DNA of 64,000 nucleotides from Cladopsammia gracilis (lineage: Eukaryota > Cnidaria > Anthozoa > Scleractinia > Dendrophylliidae), in contig JAJGOT010000352.1 in assembly GCA_022457155.1 (NCBI GenBank), positions 310,001-374,000 on the forward strand. The letters are read 5' to 3'. Below, one piece after another: positions 45,965 through 57,168 of this stretch. Each line of letters opens with the position of its first letter. Positions within the stretch are counted from its first letter, which is position 1. The notes under the pieces are model-generated. The model was not told the DNA's origin and searched no databases. It was given only the letters and a program-made list of their open reading frames with translations. The position numbers and the translations under genes were made by a program.

Positions 45965-47716
45965 CAGGGTCGGCCAGGGGGGCTAGTGGAATACCAATAT
46001 ACCCGAAATAAACCACCCAATATACCCAAAAATAAGCCGAAAAGCGGGTAAAATACCAAAATGTAGAAAACCATGATATACTTTATACTCAAAATTCCAA
46101 AATTAGCCGCGAGCAAAGCAAGGAGTACAGGGCTTACCTTTTAGCTATCCAACACCTGTAGTGCAACGACCAATGTCTTGATTAGGTTTGGGAAAATGAA
46201 TATAACTCATCAGCCACTCAGTGGAAATTCAATTTATCCAAGCCAAAATTGAAACGTTGCATAGATGCTTGTTCTCAGTTTCCGTTCAATTACTGCTGGT
46301 TTCTGCTGATAGTGGAGGCACGGTGGCTTAGTGGTTAGCGCATCGGGCTCTCAATCTGAAGGTCGGTAATTGGAGCCCTGGTCTCTACCGTTGTGCTGTG
46401 TATAAATTGGTACATTGCCAGTGTGTTGTTTCCTTAGATAAGAAACTTTACTCCACATTGTCTCTCTCCAGACAGGTGTATAAATGGGTACAGGCGACCG
46501 TTTGGTAAAAACCTAACAAACTGCTGGAGGGTAACCCTGCGATGGACTATTGTAGCATCCCATCCAGGGGGGAGTAGTAATGTTCCTGGTTGCTTCATGC
46601 TACGGAACCGGGTTTAACTCCGGACGTGTGGGCCGCCTGTCGCTCGAGTGCGACTTTACTTCTGCTGATAATGTCTGATAATGTCGTGATGAAGAAACAC
46701 TACATAGCAAGTTATGCTAACCACAGACTTGCGCTCACATTAAATCACGTACTGAGAAATGAACTGATCCTAAGCAGCGAGTAATTCCTATAAGCGGCTA
46801 CTACTGATCTTGCAACTCTTTCAAATTGAGCCAAAGAAACTCTACTATTACGCTAAGAGCTAGCAAACACTGAAATGACGGCGTAACTAAATATTCTAAA
46901 CGGCTCTGGAAAACGTAAATTCCTCCTGTCAGTATCACAGCGAGAGCTTTTTTCCTAAGATCAAAAAAAGGACAACATTTAGAACAACAGGCCTGTTATA
47001 TCTTTATTTTGATCTGAACGGAAAAATCTCTCAGACACGTACTTGGGGTAGACTTATTCTAAAGCTGGACTAAAATGCTTTTAGCGACGAGCAGGATTTG
47101 TGCTAGGCCTGTCACCTTTTATAATAACTTTGGTAAATCCGGAGGATCGGGCACTTTATGTTTCACCCCAAAAGTATGGTCCACTTTGTCGAATCCGGAC
47201 TGGCGAGCTTTCTCTTGGAAGCCTCCGTACCCGTCCACAGTAAACCTCCTTTGAAGTGAAGAAAACGTCTGTTTCTCTAACTTAATATACGTCGACCATT
47301 TCTCGATCGGTTTCGCTTCACCAAGTTTAAACGGAAAACAAGAAACTGGCATAAATATCGCTCGCGACAGAGATGAAGATGCAGCCATTACTTTGCATTG
47401 CGGATTTTGTCACGTGATGTCTGCGCACAACTGGGTCAGCAGTGGGCAACAAAACAGACAAGGAGAACGTGACATAAACGTCACACAACGCGTTGCATAC
47501 CCAGGCAACTGGGAAAAGTCTCGAAAGTTCTGAAAGTTGAACAGTGTGCTGCCCATTTTTAAAAGCAAAGAACATTGATTTTTCAGAGCTGTATACTTTA
47601 TACCAAAATTCAGAAAGAGTGTAATACTTAATACCCAATTTTATACCTAAAAATACTGTATACCTGATATTAAAAACCCTGATATACCGTATACCCAAAA
47701 ACCCTGGCCGACCCTG
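45965..47716. mobile_element. 1.75-kb DNA transposon with CAGGGTCGGCCAGGG termini
   Basis: The termini CAGGGTCGGCCAGGG and CCCTGGCCGACCCTG are perfect inverted repeats. AATAAT is duplicated at 45959..45964 and 47717..47722. Subterminal ATACC/GTATACC motifs are dense on both sides. A 89-codon minus-strand frame (47119..47388) matches nothing I know. The superfamily is uncertain; termini look hAT-like but the duplication seen is 6 bp. Confidence 0.7.
46313..46659 (+). mobile_element. tRNA-derived SINE with 11-bp target duplication
   Basis: The 5' part resembles a tRNA with an A box (GTGGCTTAGTGGTTAGCGC) and a weak B box (GGTCGGTAATTGGAGCC). A conserved central part reads CTGCGATGGACTATTGTAGC then ATCCCATCCAGGGGGGAG. 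TTCTGCTGATA is duplicated perfectly at 46302..46312 and 46660..46670. Confidence 0.85.
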
Positions 47717-47893
47717 AATAATTGGTTGAGTCTTTTACGTCACATCACGTGATCAGAAGTAAGACCGTTTCAACGATAAGTCGCGGGCTTTCATTTGCGA
47801 ACTGAGTAATGGCGGACGATTTTCACCGAGTCATTCATTTAGAAATTTCCAGCGCGGTTACGCATATACCGAACTAATTTATCGCGAATCCTA

Positions 47894-48418
47894 TTACCTT
47901 ATTACATGAAATTTTCGCGACACGTTAATTTCGCAAGTTTGAGGTTCGCATATTTCGCGACACCTTAATTTCGCGATTTTGCGAAAATTTTGCATTTTGA
48001 CTCACTTTAATTTCGCGTTTTTGAGTGAGACACACTTTATTTCTTTGTCAATGTTATTTAACATGTCCCTGAATTTGATCAAACAACTTAATCCACAATG
48101 TCCAAATAAACAGAAACGCAACTGATTATGTACTAAACAGTAACAAGAAAGATGTTCTCACAGTGTATACAAGGCACAGTTTGTAGTTCATGCTTGAAGG
48201 ACCAGAACATTACCACAGAATAGTTCAAAATGATTGTTATAAACGTGTGTAATGGTAATAAAGTCGTTTTTTAATTATTGACATAATGTGCGTCACTTAA
48301 TTTTCGCGTCAGTTATTTTCGCGACATTTAATTTTCGCGTCACTTAAATTTGGCGATTTTTTTAAATCGCGAAATTCGCGAAATTAACGTGTCGCGAAAA
48401 TTTCATGTTATAAGGTAT
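47894..48418. mobile_element. MITE with TACCTTATTACATGAAATTT termini
   Basis: TACCTTATTACATGAAATTT and AAATTTCATGTTATAAGGTA are inverted ends; arms include TCGCGACACGTTAATTTCGC. The interior has many TTTCGCG words. Confidence 0.75.
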
Positions 48419-48494
48419 TTTGAGCCTATTTGATAGTTTGCTGGTGAAAAAAGTGGAAAACAAAATAACAAATTTTCATCGTAGTATCACTTTA

Positions 48495-49751
48495 AGTTGC
48501 AACATGGTGGTCTTTCTTTAGCACAGATTCACAATGGTACGCAACTAGACATTTTGCCGCTACTGCCCTGTTATAAAAATATGTGTTTGAAAAATGTTCG
48601 CCCGTCAAATGTGAGTTTAGTCACTCAAAAAATTGTCGAAAAGTTGGCAAGAATATAAACTAGTTTTACATGTAATTGTCTCCCAAAAGTTTGCCAGCTG
48701 TTGATATCACGTTTACACACGCCAACTTGAGTTTGCCAACTTAGGTTTGCCAACTCTTGTTTTTCATGTAAAAGGGGGTTTACAGATTGTGCTCAGTTTG
48801 CAGCAACGTTTGGAGCATCGCGTAACTTTTTGTGGTATGAACAACCTCGAGCAATTTTTGAACAAGAAATGAGCTTGTCAGAGACATCGAACATATACAA
48901 TTAAGATTAAAGTTATCGGTTGTACTTAAGATACTCTATTTTCCGAACCAACAACTTTTGAGCAACTTTTTATCATTTTTCGAACAATTTTCCGGCCACA
49001 ATTTAGGAGCGCAATCTGCAAAGGTCTGGCTGCAACGTTTCCGATATAAACTTGACGGGGATGATCGCAGAAAATAGCAGAATCTCCTTTTAATTTGTGG
49101 GCGTGGTCACAGTAAAATTGAAAAGATAAGGGCACCAAACGTCGAATTTTTCATTCTTACAATGGTACAACGATCACCCCATTCACTTTTATGTCGAAGT
49201 CCACTTCCCCCGGAAATCTGTTGATTCTGGTGCTTAGAATAGCCCTTCAATGTTACGAGTATTTCAGAAAGAATAAATAAATGAAGGCACTTGAAAACGA
49301 CATTTTGGTCTATTTGTAGCTTATACTTAGAAAACGTTTTTATTCCAATCTATATTGTAAATAAAATTTATTTTTTCCCCACCGCGCTTATAAGCCCCAG
49401 AACTGACGTAAAAAACTGATAGAAATTAAGTAATTGCATATTGAAGGACGTTCATGGCTGTCGGATTTTTTGTGGTATGAACAACCTCGAGCAACTTTTG
49501 AACAAGAAATGAGCTTGTCAGAGACATTGTAAGGCATCGTAAGGCAAGTCTTTGTTGTAAATCAAGGCAAGTCTTTGTTGTAAATCACATCATCAACAGT
49601 TTTGCCATCACATTCAACATGCATGAAACGAAAAAAATCGGTCATGGTCTTTGATTTAGGGCCGCGTAGCTTAATTGAACAAGGTGTCCCATAATTCATG
49701 AATGGGGTTAGTTTCTAGAGAAACTGTGGTGCTGCGTCGGTGGGGGTGAAG
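48495..49751. other. Repeat-derived DNA with a 70-bp direct repeat, no gene seen
   Basis: TTTTTGTGGTATGAACAACC through GAGCTTGTCAGAGACAT occurs at 48827..48891 and 49469..49530. A small tandem (GGCAAGTCTTTGTTGTAAAT, twice) follows at 49542..49586. There are no coding signals. Confidence 0.6.
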
Positions 49752-49870
49752 CACAAGAATTTGGTTTTATCGACTGAGTCGATAAGGTAAATTAGCCACC
49801 GAATTTCTCGAATCTTTTTACGGTGGCTAATTTACCTTATCGACTCAGTCGATAAAACCAAATTCTTGTG
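49752..49870. mobile_element. Perfect 50-bp inverted repeat with 19-nt loop
   Basis: The arms 49752..49801 and 49821..49870 are exact reverse complements (CACAAGAATTTGGTTTTATC to AAATTAGCCACCG). GTGTCCCATAATTCA flanks both sides (49684 and 49868). Confidence 0.9.
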
Positions 49871-50571
49871 TCCCATAATTCAGTTTGGCATTGCTGCTCC
49901 GATGCAAAGACTGGGCACCAGTGTTTGTCACAGCGGCCATATGTTGGCTGTTGTTTCTTCTTCGTTGATTGAAGTCGCTATCACCTCTTGTATTTTGAGG
50001 ATTTCGTCTCCAAAGGTAAGAGATCCCTTCTAAAATAACTTAGCAGCATAGAGAGCAAGTTTAGACGGTATAAATAGCTATCTGGTCATCACTTGAATCA
50101 AGCAAAATCACTCCAAATCATAGATCTAAGCCATGACGTGAAGCGTGAAGCTAGTGTATCGATTAGAATGTTTTCTTTGCATTCACAATCTGACAGGACC
50201 ACAAACATAAAGAAGGCCGTAAATCAAGACCTGGATTTGATATTTCACTGGGATGAAAAAGAGAGTGAGGTGCGTTGTTGCGGTTTTGTGTGTTCTCCCG
50301 AAGTCAGTGCTCAAAGGTTAAGCTTATTTTTGGCTTTGGGGCATTCGTGCTATTGGTCTCAACTTGAAGGTGCAAAGCTGTAATTTTAGGTGTAATTCAA
50401 AACATTTTAGGAGCATAGCTCAAAATAGTGGAGCACCAGTAGAAAAAAGTCAGAGCGCTTCTTGCATTTAACAAATAATTAAATCAACAGTTTACTGCCT
50501 TTATTTGTATTAAAATGCTGTTGAATGTAATTTAACAGAGTTAACAACAAGAAGCACCAGTGATCATCTGC
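49871..50571. other. Unassigned stretch, possible short exons
   Basis: A 96-codon open frame (50093..50383) and a donor-like AAAGGTAAGA at 50016 are present, but no family is recognisable and no acceptor is convincing. I do not call a gene. Confidence 0.3.
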
Positions 50572-50819
50572 TTACTGCGCCTTTCAATAACATGTGGAAT
50601 TTGAAATTCAAATTTCCACCAACGGTTGCGTTTTATACTGCCCTTAATCATCTTAGCTTACCTTTCAGGAAACAGATCTTCACTTCCTTGAGTTCAAAAG
50701 GTCCATCCGTGCATTATGATTGGTAGATTTCGATCCATTTTGTTTGTTTCTTTTTTACATGGTCTGTTGGCTTTCATATTAATTATGATTGACGGCAGGG
50801 AATAATGCAACTGTTGGTG

Positions 50820-52108
50820 CAACCTCGTTCCCAGGGTCTCTCTTCTTCCCGCCCCCTGGAGCGAGAGAGAGAGAGACCCTGGTTGGGTCTGGTCACGTGT
50901 CTGGTGGACAATTATAATCCTAAGGAGGGGTAGACAGTATTTGTAACGTTGTCTTGTTTTCTGTACAGTGGCTAGGCTCGTGCTGTGCGCGACTGTTATT
51001 GTTTCGTTTCAGCTGTGGCTGTGAAATAAATATGTTCCATGTTCCATAACCTCTTGTTGAAAATAGGAATCTGTATTGCAAGATATATATAAAAGACGTA
51101 AACAATTCTCTGTGATTATAGCAAGACCCGGAATAAAACAGATAAAACATCCCAGGCTTATCGTCAACCGAATAGGGATGTTATGAAATCTCTTTGGTCG
51201 TAAAAAGTGCTTCATTTTTACTGTTTATGTTATGCCTGCCGTTTATAACTGAATAAATAGGGACAAAAGATCTTGACAGCTTATAATTTTCGAACTGAAC
51301 ATAATATGAACAAAGCCCTAAAATTGAAATAACGAAACGGTTCAGTCAAACGATTCAAACAAAAGCGAATAAACAACGCGCAAGGATAAAATTGTTGCTC
51401 AAAACTTCACAAGTATATAAATGAACAATGTATAGACATTCAAACGACTGGAACTGGTGAACATTGAACTAAACAACACGCCTCACACACGAAGAATAAA
51501 AGCTATCATTGTCTTCTCTCGATCGTTTCCTGTTATAAAAGTGACTGTTGATCAGCGTGGCAAACATTGGTTCCGTGGCGGCCGCTTCTCAGTTCTTGCT
51601 TTGCCATCGCCCGAGAACAGACGGCAGCACTTTAATGGCCCTTTCGAATGAAGCTTGAAGATCACCTGTTAAACAGTATGTAGCGATAATTCATCCCAGT
51701 CCGGAACAATGCCATAAATCAAGAGCGCGAGCTTAGCGGCGTCAAGTAATAAAATTGGATTGCATTCCACAGCAAGTTCAAAATTAGCTTTACTGCGGTA
51801 AATCTTCAAGCGCCGTGACAATTCCTCTGATCCTAAAGCAACTTACACTTTCAGAACCAGACCATGTGGATATGTTTTCGAAGTCTGCGGATGACCGCCG
51901 CTTCACATTTGTCGCGAGCCGCCGAACGCTTTTGCATTTGTTTCGCAATGCCCAGCTAGAGCAGACAAATTTCACACTTTGCCGCCCCTCCCCCGTGTCC
52001 TTTAATTGGAATCTCCCAGATTCTGGGAGACACGTGACCAGACCCAACCAGGGTCTCTCTCTCTCGCTCCAGGGGGCGGGAAGAAGAGAGACCCTGGGAA
52101 CGAGGTTG
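50820..52108. mobile_element. Mutator-like element of 1289 bp, nonautonomous
   Basis: Terminal inverted repeats of about 83 bp begin CAACCTCGTTCCCAGGGTCT and are nearly perfect. CTGTTGGTG is duplicated on both sides (50811..50819 and 52109..52117). There is no transposase. The interior has a minus-strand protein-like fragment near the right end. Termini match the 79-bp MITE at 42751. Confidence 0.85.
51669..51833 (-). pseudogene. Protein-coding fragment inside the Mutator-like element
   Basis: Fifty-four codons to a TAA read SEELSRRLKIYRSKANFEL and ECNPILLLDAAKLALLIYG, a compact amphipathic pattern unlike random frames. TTGCTTTAG just upstream could be a splice acceptor. I do not recognise the family. 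It may be a captured host exon. Confidence 0.35.
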
Positions 52109-52162
52109 CTGTTGGTGGAGATTTGAATTTCAAATTCCGCATGTTATTGAAAGGTGCAGTAA

Positions 52163-53226
52163 ACTCCACAAAGTAAAATAATATATGTCCATAAAAAGTA
52201 AGTTCAAACTGGTTGAGGCATTGATACTGAGCTACTGGCAGACCTGTACTTTAGCTCGTCACCAGTCTTGCAGTAGATCTGTTGATTAAAGCATCTGACC
52301 GGTTTCCAAAAGTTCACAGGTTTGATTCCCATTGGGGAATCAGATTTTTACTTGTCCTATATTACACTTGTACATGTTTCTTATTTTTGTGACCAAGTTT
52401 CAAATTTACCACCTTCAGTGACATATGCAAATAACAGTTGGGAGGGGGGGGAGGAGGGGGGGAGCAAGATAATGACTCAGGCCTCTCCCCTAGATCCACC
52501 ACTGATTTTTCTTTATCATCCATTGTATTGCCATCATCCAGAACATCTACTTAAGTGGATTTATAAAGATGAGTGTAAAACCTACAATCTATAGGTCTGG
52601 TTCATTTTCTCTGGCATGGTTCATGGTCTTTATATACAATCATGTGGTTTTAAGTTCAGCAATTCCTGTTTTATAATAATGAGTTTTTTTTAACTATAAT
52701 CATTCCAAAATTACTTTAATGGTTTTCTTGCCCTTCTAAGTCCAACTTACTTTCTGCCTTTCTCTTGTAAATGTGTTAAGTTTCTATTTTAAATTGTCAT
52801 ATTTATTTAATTCAGAATCTATATTTTGTAAATTTTCATAAATAGATATCAAAACATTGAGCTCCTCGTTGTGTTTCAGTATCACTTCCTTTCATGTTTA
52901 TTTGTATTAAGTTGGTCATCGCCATATATGGAGACTGCCCACTGTTTTTCCTGGGTGGCTTGACCTTGACCTTCTCTTCTTCGCATGATCAGCTTAACAT
53001 ACAGAAAAATCCTCCATAAAAGAACCTGTGATTTTCTGTGACCGGTTGAAATGGTTCTTGAACATGTTCTTATATACTTAAAAGATGAAAACAATTATTA
53101 TTTCTGATATGGTGTATCTACTTAAAATTTGTTTTAATCAGTGAATTATTGACCCTGACTGGTCTTATAATCACATTAAACATTTATAAACCAACTTCAG
53201 ACATGTACATGTAATAATAATTATTG
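52163..53226. other. Intergenic, repeat-like, no gene seen
   Basis: It contains a hAT-like end fragment near 52480..52506 (CCCCTAGATCCACCACTG) and AT-rich DNA. Open frames are short and unremarkable. Confidence 0.5.
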
Positions 53227-53414
53227 TGTAGTTCCAGAAAAAATCCATACCCACCCCATGAAAGGTCAGCAGAAATTCCTAGGGGGAGAGGGGTCTCAAA
53301 AACCAACATTTTAGAAGCAAAGTATGAAGCTTAACTGGAATTTCCTGGGGGGACGCGGGGTTGCTAAACAAAAAACCTTCCGTGGGGGGAGTATGGATAT
53401 TTTCTGGAACTGCA
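53227..53414. mobile_element. MITE with GTTCCAGAAAA termini
   Basis: GTTCCAGAAAAAATCCATAC at the left and GTATGGATATTTTCTGGAAC at the right are inverted ends. Internal G runs face each other (GGGGGAG and CCCC-rich parts). Confidence 0.7.
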
Positions 53415-55319
53415 CATTATAAATAGTAAGATGCCTGCATATTCATTTAATTTTATTAGTTATTAATGGCCCGGCCGAACAATTGCAACATTTCAACGCA
53501 ACATCTTGCAACATTTTGCAACATTGTTAGATCGTGTTGTAAAGGAGCTGGCCAAACGCATGCAACATCTTGCAACATTTCACAGGTTTGTCAATGTTTA
53601 TATGCCCCAGGCTCCTGGCACGCTCAGATGGAAACACCATATTGAATATGGAGGACTTTCAGTGGTATTGATATCAGCGTCGTTAAATTTTAGCTTTTTC
53701 ACTGGCGCTACTTCTAGCGGATGATGATGAAAGAGTAGGCAAAAGAGGTAAAACTCCCAATGGATTAAGAGAAGACAAGAGAAGGGTTATTGTCCGCTTC
53801 TGAGGTGTTTTCTTTTTAGATTGTCCGATTTGTGCATTATTGTCCACCATGTTTAAAGACGAAAACCCATAATACATCTGGCGCTTCGAAATAGCAAAAA
53901 TTATTCTTACCATTGCTATTCAAAGGGGACAGACCGCAAACAAATGTGGCTACTAAATATATCTGAATTTCGTAACTGTTCATCAGTAGGATGCCCAAAA
54001 TGCGTGCAATTCCACAATTGGTTTCGGCTCCATTAAATCCTATACCAATTGCAGAACATTTTAGGAGGAGCCACCCACAGTGTGAGCACAGTTACTGACA
54101 AGACATATCAGTTAGGAAAACAACGCAAAATAAATGTAGTACGTTAAATAACGAACTAAGCACACACGTCAACTAAACAAGCTAAGCACGCGCACGACTC
54201 AAGGAAAATTGCGCGCGCGCACACTAGCATTAACCTGAATAGAAGCAATATAGAAATTAAATAGGGGCGCTAGAATAATATAAAGGATCTGAAATAACAA
54301 AGGATACGGCGGTGTTTCTCAATTTTGGATTGCTAGTTTAATTTCTCGTAGTGTAGTGCCATATTTCTCAATGATAGCACTGTGGCGTTTGAAGAATTTA
54401 GTAAATGATTTACGAAGGAGTGATGATGCATGATGTCATTTGTTTACGACACCATGTTAAATTTGAACAATAGTCATGGAAGATCCCAGTTTTCCAGTAT
54501 TTTCCGGCATATAATCGGCCGTTTGTTATCACAGACATTTTGAACAGTGGTTACTCAATGAGAATTCAAAATGGGGCTCAATGAGTGAAGATTTATGTTG
54601 AGATTTCTGCAATAAATTGATGTATTGAAAGGGCTGGATCAGACCATGCTATGAGGTATTTGTAACGTAAAGATGCAGATTTATCGTATTTGGACAAAAT
54701 TGTGTGGTTTATTGCTTTGATGTGAAAGAAAATTCACGGCAGCCTGGAACAAAAGGAGCTTTCTGCGTGATGTTAGTGCCTTGTAAATTTAGGGCACATG
54801 TTTTTTACTTTGAAACTGAATATCTTAAGAAAAAAGCAGTCTTCACTCCTGGCTCCCGTAGGTTTTTCTTCTTTTATGTGGGTATAAACTCATACATTTC
54901 TTTATTATAACAAGCCTTTTTAAAAAGCCAAAGCTGTAAGGAAAAATTATTATTTTTGAGCCCACAATGCGAATGGGATTTGTCACCAAAGGCAAATAGC
55001 AATCACTCCTCAGTAAGACTCAATACTTTTGTCGAGTTATTTGGTTCCAAAATGAGCTTTTTAAAGTCGAGTCTAGCACCTTAAGGCTGAAGTGGCTCTT
55101 ACATAATATTAGGTGCTTAATTAGTTAAATTTCAGTCTAGAGATTCTTAATCTACAGGTTTTATTACACAATGTGTGCAAGTTTGTATTGTACTAATGGA
55201 AATATCTGGTTTTTGCTCAGCCAACACAAGACTCAGGCACAACAAAAATATTGACCCATTAAAATGCAAAATAATGTTATGGAAGTGTGACACCACCATC
55301 TAAGTTCAACATGTAACAC
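53415..55319. other. Intergenic, no gene seen
   Basis: It starts with short repeats of GCAACATCTTGCAACATTT (53485..53580), then a GC-alternating run (GCGCGCGCGCAC near 54212) and AT-rich DNA. No exon can be supported. Confidence 0.5.
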
Positions 55320-55694
55320 TTAAAGGAGCTATGTCATGGTGATTTTGAGGTTTTCGAGTCAAAACCGTCCCAAATCAAAACTAAGTACCTTTGTCGTACA
55401 CGAAATGCTTAAAGAACACTAACAGGAAGATATCAAGTGAATTGTAGTGGAGAAAATAAACCATAATCAGAGTTTTAGCGAATTTTCTAAGACACAAGCG
55501 ATTAGCCAATTTTTTCAAGATACAATCCATTTCCATCCTGGCCATCTGCAGCCCAAGTCACTTATTTTTACTTTTAGAGCACTAGTAGAATAATTTTAAA
55601 CAAAACTGGATTCTTATTTTTGGAATTTCACTGATATAAAGATGTATTTTGGCTTTTTAAAGTAATGCTAAAAATGGCGACATAGCCCCTTTAA
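55320..55694. mobile_element. MITE with TTAAAGGAGCTATGTCA termini
   Basis: TTAAAGGAGCTATGTCA and GACATAGCCCCTTTAA are inverted ends around noncoding AT-rich DNA. The TTAAAG start recalls the elements at 45603 and 59132. Confidence 0.7.
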
Positions 55695-57168
55695 TCACTG
55701 GTCACAAAGGATATTTATTTGTGAAGAACTAATTAGTGGTTTCCTTTTGGTAGCCTTGGATAAAGAACAATCAAAAGTACAAACATGGTTCACACAAATG
55801 CAGACTAAGTGCAAGAAATAGTTCTTGGCCACATCAGGCTTCTTTAACATTGTCATTTTTGCTTTTCTTAGCAAATTGCTACTGTTCTTATACATGCATG
55901 TAGGATGTTTGACAAATATAGCATTAAAATGTTTCTTTTACATGCCCATAACATCATATTCCCAATAATATATTGGTCTACTATTGCTGTGTAATCTTAC
56001 TGTTCATTTTCATATTAATATTTTAAAATTTGAGGCTGAATTAGTTGTTGAGATTGTTTAGAAGTACATGCTTTTCTTTGCAGAGTTCTTGCAAGGTTAA
56101 ATAGTAAAAGATTTATCAATCGTGTAGATTAAGCATATTGTTGACATTGTTACTTATTTATACTAAATTTCATTGCCGATTCTTCATAATAGCTGTGTTT
56201 TTAATCATACTGTACATTTTTGCTTTTTTAATTTAAAACCTGAGACCGAATTCATAGAGTTTGTTTAGGAATAAGCCAGAGTTATTTTTGTAGAGTTTAT
56301 GCAAGAATAAACAGTAAAAGATTTATTGATCGTGTCGATTAAGCATATTGTTACATGTAAGCAATCTCAAATTTTAACCCCGATTTTTCTCAATACCAGT
56401 GTTCTTAATAGCAGTCATCACTGCTTGTTTTAAATTGTACGATGCAAGGAATGTTTTCGTATCAAAAAGTTTTGAATGATGAAACATACACATTTGAAAT
56501 TGTTCTGTGTTAAAAAAGAAAACATTCTTGACATGCAAGACTTTCCCCTAAAGGTGACAAAACACATGACATCATCCTGTTCTCTCTCATTTCATGCAAT
56601 GCATATTTCTGTCACACATCGTTTCTGATACAAAATTTGCTTTATTTCAACTTAAACAAATGACAGGTCCAAACAGCCCCCTTGATTGGCCATACCCGGC
56701 TACTTGTTGTATGAGTTATGGTATATTTTGACCAAAGGGTAAATATCAGGCTTTGTCTTTCCATCTGTATCAATTCCCACAACTGTACCTATACTTTATA
56801 AATTTTTGTTATAGTTATCAAGTTGACACCAGTGTCATGCACTGCATGTTTTTATACTGTATCCAAAGTACATTGTATGAATTTCTGCTTTTCTTCATCT
56901 TCACTGGAATTTCAGTTTGTTCTCATGCTCATTGTTCCACTGTAAAAATGAATTAAGTGTGTCCCCACCCCCTTTTAGTAACAGTCCCAGTAGAAACCAT
57001 GGGTTTAGTGATAAGTTTAGACCCCTTGGAGCTCCCAACTTTAAAGTGACTCAGCTTGTTTCAATAGTGCTACTCAAATATATGACCTAATTGTGACTTT
57101 TTTCCTTTCTAGGAATATATGTGTAAGAAAAAGGCATACATTACCTGGTTGATTACAAAAACAAAGAA
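55695..57168. other. 5' flank of the zinc-finger gene
   Basis: AT-rich DNA with a diverged direct repeat (AGTAAAAGATTTATYRATCG at about 56104 and 56306). An acceptor-like TTTCCTTTCTAG ends at 57112, so a 5' exon may lie upstream. No coding exon is identifiable. Confidence 0.4.

Larger units (their letters stand above)
45603..48494. mobile_element. Outer TTAAAGTG element hosting nested insertions
   Basis: TTAAAGTGCTACTATGATCA at the left and GATGAAAATTTG-type sequence inverted at the right, ending CATCGTAGTATCACTTTAA, form the ends. Between them sit two complete elements and a SINE. Without them it is about 600 bp. Confidence 0.6.
50572..52162. mobile_element. Outer MITE split by the Mutator-like element
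   Basis: TTACTGCGCCTTTCAATAAC at the left and GTTATTGAAAGGTGCAGTAA at the right are inverted, with GGAATTTGAAATTCAAAT shared inward. Removing 50820..52108 leaves about 300 bp. A related fragment lies at 1168..1330. Confidence 0.7.

Noticed and set aside
47119..47388. An 89-codon minus-strand frame in the 1.75-kb transposon
   Set aside because: It is open and starts with ATG but resembles nothing known to me; kept only as a note in the element entry.
50093..50383. A 96-codon frame before the Mutator-like element
   Set aside because: No recognisable domain and no splice partners; could be chance.
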